From assembly GCF_021044775.1 (NCBI RefSeq), contig NZ_JAJNOQ010000012.1, forward strand, positions 1 to 64,000: a stretch of DNA of 64,000 nt, read 5' to 3'. The position numbers and the translations under genes were made by a program. Below, piece by piece: positions 7,327 to 14,957 of the stretch; position 1 is the stretch's first letter, and each line of letters begins with the position of its first letter. Under the pieces are notes generated by a model. It was given only the letters and a program-made list of their open reading frames with translations. It was not told the origin of the DNA and did no database searches. The DNA comes from Paraeggerthella hominis. Its GTDB lineage: Bacteria > Actinomycetota > Coriobacteriia > Coriobacteriales > Eggerthellaceae.

Positions 7327-9791
7327 CTTCGGCGCAGGTATCGCGCTGTTTCCGTTTCGGCTGACTTCAGCTTGGCGGGAGTTCCTTCGAACACGATGCA
7401 CCCACCTTTGCGGCCTCCTTCCGGCCCCAGCTCGATGACCCAGTCGCTGCGCTCTATCACGTGCGCGTTATGCTCCACGATGATCGCGGTTCCGCCTGCG
7501 TCCACCAATCTGTCTACAAGGTTCAAGAAGTGCTCCACATCCTGGGGATGCAGACCTCGCGTAGGCTCGTCGAGCAGATACAGACTCGACTTCGACGAAC
7601 CCGTTATCAGCTCCTTTGCAAGCTTCAAGCGCTGGGCTTCGCCTCCGGAAAGCGTTGCGAGGGTTTGTCCCAGCTGCACGTAGCCCAAGCCCACGTCTTC
7701 GAGCAAGCGAAGCGCGCGCGCCGATTTCGGAAGCGCTTCGAAGGCGCTTGACGCCTCGTCGACGGGGAGGGCCAACGCCTCGTCGATGGAAAGCCCGTTG
7801 TAGCGCACGTTGAGCACTTCTTCGGAGAATCGCCTGCCGTGGCATGTGGGGCAGGTTGTTTCGACGTCCAGGAAGAACAGCATGTTGCTGCTTACGCGCC
7901 CGAGCCCTTCGCAGCGCTCGCATCGCCCGCCCGGGGAGTTGAACGAGAAGCTGCGCGCTGTCAGCCCGGCGGCCTTCGCCTGCGCGGTGGCGGAGAAGGC
8001 TTTGCGGATGCCTTCGTAGACGCCTGCATACGTGGCCACGTTCGAGCGCTTCATGCGGGCAAGGGGCGTTTGGTCGACTTGGATTATCCGGTCGAAACGA
8101 TCCAGGCCCGCAACGGCGTTTTGCGTGCCGGGACGGTCTCCTTGAGCTATCAGGTCGAACACGAGCGTCGACTTTCCCGACCCCGATGGCCCGCATACGG
8201 TGACCAGGCATTGCTCGGGTATTCGCACGTCAATGCCCTGCAGGTTGTGCACGCGGGCGTTGCGCACTTCCAGCGCCGTGCTTGCGAAGGGGCGAAACGT
8301 GGTTTTTCCCGGTCGAGGGGCTTTCAGCCAGGAACCCGTGACGGAAGCGCCGGAGCGCTCTATCTCCTCAACGGTTCCCTGTGCTACGACGCGCCCGCCG
8401 CGGCGTCCCGCGCCCGGTCCCATGTCCACGATGAAATCCGCTTCGCGCATCACGTCGGGGTCGTGCTCGATGACGAGCACCGTGTTGCCCTTGTCGCGGA
8501 GCTGTTTCAACGTTGCCGTCATGCCTGCGGTGTCTCGCGGATGCAGGCCCGCCGTCGGCTCGTCCATGATGTACACGACGTCGGTCAACTCCGAATCGAG
8601 CACGGCGGCCAGGCGCATGCGCTGCAGTTCGCCGCCCGAAAGCGTAACGGTTTGGCGGTCGAGCGAAAGGTAATCCAAGCCAAGCGATCGAAGACGGTTC
8701 AGTTTCGTTTCGATGTCGCGCAGGTAGTCCTCGACGAGCGGTCGATGCTCGCAAGAAAGCGCGTCCGCCAGGTCTGCGACCCAAGATTGCAGCTCGTCGA
8801 GCGTCGCGCTCGCCAATTCCGGCAGGCGCATGCCGTCGATATGCGCCTGCCTGCCGGCTGTTCCCAGCCGCTCTCCATTGCATGCGGGGCATTCCACGGA
8901 GGCGAAGTACGCTTGCGCAAGTTCGTCGCGCGCGGCGCCCTCTCGTTCGGCAAGACGGCGCATGAGCAGGGGTTCTACGCCTTCGAACCGGCCTGCGGCA
9001 ACGGTTTTCGGCGGCTCGACGTTTGGAAGCGCCTGCGCGAGCGCGGGGCTTTCCGTGCCTTGCAGCAGGATTTCTCGCTGCAGGCTGTCGAACTGGGCGA
9101 CGGGCAGGCTCTTTGCGTCGGGCAGACCGTAGTGGCGAAATGCGCGCTGCAGCGCATCGGCTTGGTAGGCTTGGTATCGATGGTTCCAGGCGTCGACCGC
9201 TCCGTCTTCCACCGACCGATCCTCGTGCAGGGCTCGGCTCCAGTCGATGGCGAGCGTCTTGCCGATTCCTTCGCATACGGGGCAGGCGCCTTCTTTCGTG
9301 TTGAACGAGAACTCGGTGCGCGTGATCTTGCGCATGCGGTGCCCGCATAGGCTGCAGCGCATGAACACCAAGAACTCGTCGCCGTCTCGTTCGGTTTCTT
9401 CCTGGCAATCGGCTGCGCAGATCTCTTCACCGCAGCATGGGCATGCGCGCACGTGCAGCTTTTCGAACACCATGCGCAGATCGGTGTAGATATCGGTTGC
9501 GGTGCCTACGGTGGAACGGGGATTTCTGTTGACGTCGGACTGCGTTACCAGAACGGCAGGGGAGGCCCCCGTTATGCGTTCGACGCGCGGCTTTCGAATG
9601 CCTTCCATTCCCATCGCTTCCAAATACTGGCGCTGGCATTCGTTGAACAGCACGTCTACGAGAAGCGTTGACTTTCCCGAACCGGAAAGTCCGGTGAACA
9701 CCGTCAGGGCGCGCTTCGGAATGTCCAGGCAGACGTCGGCAAGCGTTCCTTCGGTGGCGTGGCTGACGGTGATGTTCGGCATGGTCTTCAT
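7323..9791 (-). CDS. UvrA-like ABC protein (UvrA2 class)
   Basis: This 822-residue protein is shorter than UvrA proper (about 940). It has two ABC modules: Walker A GLSGSGKST (34-42) and GPSGSGKST (534-542), two LSGGE signatures and two DEPT Walker B sites. Zinc-type CxxC pairs are present (CPCCGEEIC; CPVCEGIG; CERCEGLG; CPTCHG). UvrA2-type proteins bind DNA lesions or intercalators and are often self-protection factors. The ATG at 9791 overlaps the TGA of the upstream gene (ATGA), implying coupled translation with the HTH_42 gene. The chromosomal uvrABC genes are not in the window. Confidence 0.85.
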   Translation of the reverse strand: MKTMPNITVSHATEGTLADVCLDIPKRALTVFTGLSGSGKSTLLVDVLFNECQRQYLEAMGMEGIRKPRVERITGASPAVLVTQSDVNRNPRSTVGTATDIYTDLRMVFEKLHVRACPCCGEEICAADCQEETERDGDEFLVFMRCSLCGHRMRKITRTEFSFNTKEGACPVCEGIGKTLAIDWSRALHEDRSVEDGAVDAWNHRYQAYQADALQRAFRHYGLPDAKSLPVAQFDSLQREILLQGTESPALAQALPNVEPPKTVAAGRFEGVEPLLMRRLAEREGAARDELAQAYFASVECPACNGERLGTAGRQAHIDGMRLPELASATLDELQSWVADLADALSCEHRPLVEDYLRDIETKLNRLRSLGLDYLSLDRQTVTLSGGELQRMRLAAVLDSELTDVVYIMDEPTAGLHPRDTAGMTATLKQLRDKGNTVLVIEHDPDVMREADFIVDMGPGAGRRGGRVVAQGTVEEIERSGASVTGSWLKAPRPGKTTFRPFASTALEVRNARVHNLQGIDVRIPEQCLVTVCGPSGSGKSTLVFDLIAQGDRPGTQNAVAGLDRFDRIIQVDQTPLARMKRSNVATYAGVYEGIRKAFSATAQAKAAGLTARSFSFNSPGGRCERCEGLGRVSSNMLFFLDVETTCPTCHGRRFSEEVLNVRYNGLSIDEALALPVDEASSAFEALPKSARALRLLEDVGLGYVQLGQTLATLSGGEAQRLKLAKELITGSSKSSLYLLDEPTRGLHPQDVEHFLNLVDRLVDAGGTAIIVEHNAHVIERSDWVIELGPEGGRKGGCIVFEGTPAKLKSAETETARYLRRS

Positions 9792-10990
9792 TCGCTTTCC
9801 ACGGTGCAGGTTTTCAGGGCGAGTTGGCGAAACGCGGCATACTCTTCGGCAAGCCGTTCGGGCTGAGCCTGCCTTGCGGGCTCGAGGGGTTCCCATAGGC
9901 GTATCGAGACGTCAAGGGAGCTCTTCGCCGTCCTTGCGTTCCATACCCCGATGATGCGGCCCTCGTCGAGCACGACGCCTGGATTGCCCACGGTTTTCCA
10001 TGCGAGCCTTCGTCGCTGGGGATCGGGCAGGATGATTTCGCGATCTCGCAGGTCAAGATAGGGATCATGCGCCCCTAGCAACAACAGGCGTGCGGCGGGC
10101 CGTTCGGCTTGTCGCAGGTTGTCGATATCGAGAGCGTGGACGAAACGCTTCTTTCCGTCAACGGATACGGCGCAAAGCTCGTCTTCGATGGACGACCAGA
10201 GCCGTTTGGCTTGAGCCTTGGAGCTGCCGAGCCACGCGGCGAAGGAGCCGAGCGTGGTCGGTCCGTAGCAATGGAGGAACTTCCGAGCAAGCTGCTTCCC
10301 TGCAGCGAGGGAGGGCGCAGGCGCATCCCGCCGCCCCGTCCATGCTCGGTACGATGAGAACGAAGGGATGGACCCTTCGCGTCTGCCGAAGACGACGAGC
10401 GATTTGAACGAGCATGGGCGCAGCAGAAACGAAACGGCGGCCTGACCGACGGTCTGCTTGTCGGGATTGCCGTACATGGACGGATCGCGCCATGGACCGA
10501 GCGCGCCTTGCGGCAGGTCGGCCTCGATCGCGTCCGCAATTGCGCGGTCGAGGGAATCTTTGCCTTCGATCGTTCGGTCGTCGAGCAGTTTCGCGGCCTT
10601 TTCCACCAGAGGCAGCAGATCGCCGAACGACATGCCCACATGATCGAGCGCGCCCGATGCGCCGCGCGTGTAGATCCAAGGCTCCTCGTCGGGCTCGGCG
10701 ACGAGCGCTGTTAGGAACGCGTCGCGTTCGTCTGCGGGGAACACGACGGGCGCCCCGCGAAAGCTCCATGCCTGTACCAGGGTTTTCCGCTCGTACAGCT
10801 GCTCGCGCAGGTGGGTCAGGGTGCACCCTTCTACGCGGTTGAACAGCGCGGTTTCCCACGCTCCGGGCGGCGTGTTCTGCAGTCCGCAGGCTCCGGCAGC
10901 TTGCAGCAGCTGATCGATGGAAACTTTCCGATCCAGGTGATGGGCGCGCAGTCGGTACGATCGTACGCGCGCGTTGTCGATGGCGTCGAT
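9788..10990 (-). CDS. Winged-helix HTH_42 family protein, probable ATC start
   Basis: The approximately 400-residue product has the layout of HTH_42 (AlkZ/YcaQ-like) proteins: VRSYRLRAHHLDRK near the N-terminus, then CGLQNTPPGAW, a middle domain and a C-terminal part ending in VVLDEGRIIGVWN. Some relatives are DNA glycosylases for bulky or crosslinked lesions; the catalytic QxQ/QxD is here QNT, so activity is uncertain. No ATG, GTG or TTG lies between the peptidase E stop and the first conserved residues. A strong AAGGAGG (11005-10999) sits 8 nt before an ATC at 10990, and that is taken as the start. Confidence 0.75.
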   Translation of the reverse strand: MDAIDNARVRSYRLRAHHLDRKVSIDQLLQAAGACGLQNTPPGAWETALFNRVEGCTLTHLREQLYERKTLVQAWSFRGAPVVFPADERDAFLTALVAEPDEEPWIYTRGASGALDHVGMSFGDLLPLVEKAAKLLDDRTIEGKDSLDRAIADAIEADLPQGALGPWRDPSMYGNPDKQTVGQAAVSFLLRPCSFKSLVVFGRREGSIPSFSSYRAWTGRRDAPAPSLAAGKQLARKFLHCYGPTTLGSFAAWLGSSKAQAKRLWSSIEDELCAVSVDGKKRFVHALDIDNLRQAERPAARLLLLGAHDPYLDLRDREIILPDPQRRRLAWKTVGNPGVVLDEGRIIGVWNARTAKSSLDVSIRLWEPLEPARQAQPERLAEEYAAFRQLALKTCTVESE

Positions 10991-11040
10991 GGCTCCGTCC
11001 TCCTTCGGTGGCCGTGCGCTGAAACGGTGTTCGGCGGGAT

Positions 11041-11655
11041 CTATTCTCTCATAGTGGTCACGTCGCCGTACACGGTGACGGCTTGAGCGTTGCCGATGGG
11101 CGTGAGCGCAAGGCTTGTTCCGTACGAAGCGACGATGCTTTCGGTCGCCGTCTCGAACGGCGCGCTTGCGTAATGGGGCAAGGGATAGAAGTCGATGACG
11201 TTCAACGCTTCGAAGTCGGGTAGATCGGGCGCCTCTTCGCGGTTGTCCATAGCTTGGGCGTACTCGATATTCGGCGATAGGATCATCGACCCTGCCGATT
11301 CCCCGATGTAGAGTTTGCCTGACTCTATCTGTGCGGCTATCATCTTGTCGGCTCCGGTTCGCCGCATCTCCTGAAGCAGGAAAAACGCGTTTCCTCCCGA
11401 AACGTAGATGCAATCGCTGTTTTCGAGCGCAGCCGCCGCTTCCGAAGCGGTAGCCGTTGAAAGCTCCAGCTCGCTGATGACGAGGCCGCGCTTCGCCAGG
11501 GCTGCCCTTCCTGCCTCTACGTAGAAATCGACGCTTTCGTGCAGCGCTGCCGTGGGGATGAACGCGACGCGCTTGCCTTGCAGGTCTTCGGCCGCGAAGT
11601 CATCGAAGATGTGCGCAACGTCCTCGAACGAGGAGGACAAGAAAAGACGTTTCAT
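11041..11655 (-). CDS. Peptidase E (S51-like) family protein
   Basis: This 204-residue protein has the type-1 glutamine-amidotransferase-like fold of peptidase S51, with the nucleophile elbow GESAGS (Ser120) and a preceding YVSGGNAFFLL motif. Family members cleave Asp-Xaa dipeptides or cyanophycin products. AAGGGAGC precedes the ATG. It is the first gene of a three-gene minus-strand operon with the HTH_42 and UvrA-like genes. Its link to DNA damage, if any, is inferred only from that position. Confidence 0.8.
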   Translation of the reverse strand: MKRLFLSSSFEDVAHIFDDFAAEDLQGKRVAFIPTAALHESVDFYVEAGRAALAKRGLVISELELSTATASEAAAALENSDCIYVSGGNAFFLLQEMRRTGADKMIAAQIESGKLYIGESAGSMILSPNIEYAQAMDNREEAPDLPDFEALNVIDFYPLPHYASAPFETATESIVASYGTSLALTPIGNAQAVTVYGDVTTMRE

Positions 11656-11839
11656 AAGCTCCCTTTCTTTCGGTGCGCGAAGCGGGCGGGGCGGCGGCTC
11701 CTAGGCTTTGCGCGGCTGACGATCAACGACGATGCCGACATGCTGGTTTCGATTTCCGTCGAACGGGCGCGGTCTCGGAGTCGGCTGCCTTCCGAGGGGT
11801 TTTCACGCTTTGTTCGATTGACTTTTGAAGCCTATCATG

Positions 11840-11859
11840 CGAACATTAGTTCGTATAAT
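11840..11859 (+). promoter_or_regulatory. LexA (SOS) box and -10 of dinB
   Basis: CGAACATTAGTTCG at 11840-11853 matches the Gram-positive/actinobacterial LexA box GAACNNNNGTTC exactly. A consensus TATAAT follows immediately at 11854-11859. LexA bound there would block the promoter. It lies 42 nt before the dinB start. It is about 185 bp upstream of the divergent peptidase E gene, so joint control is possible but not shown. Confidence 0.8.
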
Positions 11860-11901
11860 ACGACGAGAGGTGCAAAAGAGTCAAGGGGGCGTCGAGAACC
11901 A

Positions 11902-13170
11902 TTGGAGCGCATTGTTCTGCACAGCGACATGAATTCCTTCTACGCCAGCGTGGAGCAGGCGCAGCGGCCCGAGCTGCGCGGCAGGCCCGTGGTGGTTGCG
12001 GGCAAGGAGGAATTGCGGCACGGCATCGTGCTCACGAAGAGCGAAGAGGCGAAGGCGTACGGCATCAGGACGGCCGAGACGTTGTGGCAGGCGCGCAAGA
12101 AATGCCCGGACCTCGTCGTGCTTCCTCCGCGCTACAAGCTGTATCGAGCGTATTCGGAAATGGCGCGCGCCGTGTACAATCAGTACACCGACTTGGTCGA
12201 ACCGTTTGGCTTAGATGAAAGCTGGCTCGATATCACCGGTTCGATGCGACGGCGCGGATGGGATGCGTACGAGGTCGCCCAGGAGATCGGCAGCCGTATG
12301 AAAGAGGAGCTGGGCGTGACGGTGTCGATTGGGGTGAGCTGGAACAAAGTGTTCGCGAAATTCGGCAGCGACTACAGAAAGCCCGATGCGATCACCGTTA
12401 TCGACCGCGCGAACTACCGTGACGTGGTGTGGACGGCGCCCGTTCGCTCGCTTTTGTACGTGGGGCCGGCAACCGAGCGCAAGCTGCACGGTTCGGGCAT
12501 CCTCACCATAGGGGACTTGGCCCACGCGTCCGATGCTTATTTGCAGCGGCGGTTCGGCAAGATCGGGTTCATGCTGCGCACGTATGCGCGCGGTGAAGAC
12601 GATACTCCCGTCAAGCCGTACGATCCGGACCGGCGCGACGTCGATCGCACGGTCAAGAGCTACGGCAACGGGCTGACCGCGCCGCACGATATCGTATGCG
12701 AGCGGGAAGCGAAGGCTCTCATCTGGCTGCTGTCGGAGTCGGTGGCGCAACGTTTGCGCGAAGACGGCGTGCGCGCGAGAACGGTGAGCATCGGCGTTCG
12801 CAGCGGCCTTGATCTGTCCGGTTACGGGCGGCAGGCGAAGCTGCGCCGTCCCACGGCGGCCACGCTCGAGATCGCGCAGGCGGCCTGGGGACTGCTGCGA
12901 GCCAACGAAGCGCTCGATGAAGGGCATCCGGTGCGCGCGCTGCATGTGCGCGCCTCCGACCTCTCGTCGATGCGCGAGCCCGTGCAGCTCTCGTTCGTCG
13001 ACGACGGGCGTGCGCATCTGGAGGATCTTGATTTCGCGATTGACGACTTGCGGCGTCGCTACGGCAACACGTGCGTTGTGCGCGGGGCGGAGTTGGCCGA
13101 CGAGACGCTTGCCGGCACCGACATCAAAGACGAGAACACCGTGCATCCCGTCGGCGTACTGCATCGTTAG
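11902..13170 (+). CDS. dinB: DNA polymerase IV (Y-family)
   Basis: The 422-residue translesion polymerase opens LERIVLHSDMNSFYASVEQ; catalytic acids are Asp9 and Asp105-Glu106 (in LDESWLDITGS). The thumb and little-finger regions follow and length is normal for DinB. The TTG at 11902 is chosen because conserved sequence begins there, with AAGGGGG 12 nt upstream. It copies past damaged bases, and the LexA box just upstream makes it an SOS gene. Confidence 0.92.
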   Translation: MERIVLHSDMNSFYASVEQAQRPELRGRPVVVAGKEELRHGIVLTKSEEAKAYGIRTAETLWQARKKCPDLVVLPPRYKLYRAYSEMARAVYNQYTDLVEPFGLDESWLDITGSMRRRGWDAYEVAQEIGSRMKEELGVTVSIGVSWNKVFAKFGSDYRKPDAITVIDRANYRDVVWTAPVRSLLYVGPATERKLHGSGILTIGDLAHASDAYLQRRFGKIGFMLRTYARGEDDTPVKPYDPDRRDVDRTVKSYGNGLTAPHDIVCEREAKALIWLLSESVAQRLREDGVRARTVSIGVRSGLDLSGYGRQAKLRRPTAATLEIAQAAWGLLRANEALDEGHPVRALHVRASDLSSMREPVQLSFVDDGRAHLEDLDFAIDDLRRRYGNTCVVRGAELADETLAGTDIKDENTVHPVGVLHR

Positions 13171-13178
13171 AGAACGTC

Positions 13179-13538
13179 ATGATGCAGACGACAATGCGGA
13201 AGGCGCCGCCGCGCGATGGGCGCGGCAGACGAAAACGCTACGTGGAAGTGGTCGCCCGTCATTTTGAGGACGGCAAGCTGGCTCCTTTGACCATCGCGTG
13301 GGACGACGGGCGCGTGTTCGCGATCGATCGCGTGCTGGACGTGCGTCAAGCCGCGTCCCTCAAAGTGGGCGGCATGGGCACGCGTTTCATCGTGCGCATC
13401 GGCTCACGAACCACCTGCCTGTTTTTCGAGGGGCCTCGCTGGTTCGTGGAGGAGATCGTGCCGGAAGAGGCGTCTTCTGCGCGCGAGGAAGATGGATGCG
13501 CGTGCGGGACGGATGCCTGGGACGTCTGGGGAGCTTGA
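13179..13538 (+). CDS. DUF6504-like small protein after dinB
   Basis: This 119-residue protein begins 8 nt after the dinB stop. It has a conserved-looking core (RRYVEVV-type opening, then PLTIAWDDGRVFAIDRVLDVRQAASLKVGGMGTRFIVRIG... and WFVEEI) resembling DUF6504 proteins found beside dinB in actinobacteria. It is probably co-transcribed with dinB and thus SOS-induced. The C-terminus is acidic with a CACG pair. Biochemical role is unknown. ATG 13179 and ATG 13182 are both possible. Confidence 0.6.
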   Translation: MMQTTMRKAPPRDGRGRRKRYVEVVARHFEDGKLAPLTIAWDDGRVFAIDRVLDVRQAASLKVGGMGTRFIVRIGSRTTCLFFEGPRWFVEEIVPEEASSAREEDGCACGTDAWDVWGA

Positions 13539-13609
13539 GGTGTTCGCGGCGGACCGCCGCACGCTTTTTGCGGATTCGGGTAGAATGCGCGGTGCGAGAA
13601 AGGGTTTCT

Positions 13610-14062
13610 ATGGATGAGCGACTGAGCATAGCAGTGCCGGAAGAGCGATCGGACGACGTGATTTCCGCGCTTGCGTCGATATGGGAGGCTTCGGTTCGTG
13701 CGACGCACGACTTCCTGACGGAGGAAGACGTTGCAGCCCTTCGCCCCGAAGTGCGTTCAGGGCTTGCGGGAGTGGAGGTTCTTGAAGTCGCCTGCTTGGA
13801 CGGTGAGCCGTGCGGCTTCTCGGGTGTGCAGGGCGGCAAGCTGGAGATGCTGTTCGTGGCGCCCCCGGCGCGCGGCCGCGGTGTGGGAAAGGTGCTTCTT
13901 GCGCGCGCGGTCGAGCTGCACGGAGCGACGCGGCTCGACGTGAACGAGCAGAATCCCCAGGCCGTCGGCTTCTACCGGCACGAGGGTTTCACGGTGTCCG
14001 AGCGCTCTGCCGTAGACGATGCGGGTCGCCCGTTCCCGCTGCTTCGCATGAGCCTCGACTAA
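13610..14062 (+). CDS. GNAT-family N-acetyltransferase
   Basis: This 150-residue protein has the GNAT core: IWEASVRATHDFL near the N-terminus (as in YjaB-type members), LEMLFVAPPARGRGVGKVLLARAVE with the R/Q-x-x-G-x-G/A acetyl-CoA loop (RGRGVG), and LDVNEQNPQAVGFYRHEGF. It should acetylate a small molecule or protein using acetyl-CoA. GAGAAAGGG (13596-13604) precedes the ATG and TAGAAT at 13581-13586 is a plausible -10. The gene stands alone. Confidence 0.8.
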   Translation: MDERLSIAVPEERSDDVISALASIWEASVRATHDFLTEEDVAALRPEVRSGLAGVEVLEVACLDGEPCGFSGVQGGKLEMLFVAPPARGRGVGKVLLARAVELHGATRLDVNEQNPQAVGFYRHEGFTVSERSAVDDAGRPFPLLRMSLD

Positions 14063-14152
14063 GCGTTGCCGAGAGCCGTCTGCCGCGATCGTTCGCCGGT
14101 TGGGGTGCCGTCTTGAGCGGGCGGGGCGGACGGGAGGGCGGCATCTCGTCCA

Positions 14153-14171
14153 CGCCGGGCTCAGCCCGGCG
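14153..14171. other. GC hairpin downstream of GNAT gene
   Basis: CGCCGGGC (14153-14160) and GCCCGGCG (14164-14171) form a perfect 8-bp stem with a TCA loop. There is no T-tract, so it may only stabilise the mRNA end. Confidence 0.35.
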
Positions 14172-14275
14172 GCGGCCGGCGGCGGTCCGCTTCCTTTTCG
14201 TCTTGTGCTTTCGGGTTGCATGAGCGGAGCCGCTGCGGGCGTCAGGTAGAATGAACGTGATCGGAAGGAGACTGT

Positions 14276-14947
14276 ATGCCCGAAACCGCGCAGCGCCTGC
14301 GTTCCGCCAACCCCGGTATCCCCGGTGAGCTTGTCGACGTTGCCAGCTTGTCTTCGTGGATTGAAGATGCAGACGGCGATCTGCAGATTTCTCACGTGCG
14401 TGTAACAGGGGACGGTTCGGTCGGGGAAGACTTCGAGTTGTTCGATCTTTCGGGGTCGCGCGTCGAGGGATGCTCCTACGTAGGGTGCGATTTCGCGCGT
14501 TCCGCGTTTGCCGACGTGGCGTTTTCGAACTGCGATTTCTCCAACAGCTCGTTTTCGGAAGCGAATTTCACGCGCTGCACGTTCGCTTCGTGCAAGTTCA
14601 CCGGAGCGGACCTGTCCGAATCCGTGCTCGCGCGAGTCGAGCTGCGCGACTGCACGTTCGCTTACGCATCGTTTGCGAAGGCTCGGCTGGCCGATTTCCT
14701 CGCGGTTTCGACGGACTTCTCGCAATCCGACTTCTCCGAGGTGCGCCAGAAGCGAGCTTCGTTCGACGATGCGCGCTTTACGGGGACGAGCTTCTTCCGA
14801 GCGAATCTGGACGGCGTCGACTTCTCAACGTGCCAGCTGTCGGACATCGTGCTGTCGGACGCCATGGGCGAACTGCGCGGATGCGCGATGGACCTGTTCC
14901 AGGCGGCGGGCATTGCCCGGCGCCTTGGCGTGAACGTCAAGGACTAG
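14276..14947 (+). CDS. Pentapeptide-repeat protein
   Basis: This 223-residue protein has repeating A(D/N)LXX-type units from about residue 55 to 200 (SNCDFSNSSFSEANFTRCTF, GADLSESVLARVELRDCTF and so on). They predict a right-handed quadrilateral beta helix. Some pentapeptide proteins (Qnr, MfpA) mimic DNA and protect gyrase; others are of unknown role, and this one cannot be assigned. GGAAGGAG precedes the ATG. The P-type ATPase gene starts 10 nt after its stop, so the pair is probably co-transcribed. Confidence 0.8.
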   Translation: MPETAQRLRSANPGIPGELVDVASLSSWIEDADGDLQISHVRVTGDGSVGEDFELFDLSGSRVEGCSYVGCDFARSAFADVAFSNCDFSNSSFSEANFTRCTFASCKFTGADLSESVLARVELRDCTFAYASFAKARLADFLAVSTDFSQSDFSEVRQKRASFDDARFTGTSFFRANLDGVDFSTCQLSDIVLSDAMGELRGCAMDLFQAAGIARRLGVNVKD

Positions 14948-14957
14948 GGGCGTCGTG

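Noticed and set aside
5380..7401. A 673-codon minus-strand frame opposite the ABC transporter genes
   Set aside because: The translation is dominated by Arg, His and Gln with no recognisable domain; the plus strand encodes clear ATPase and membrane proteins.
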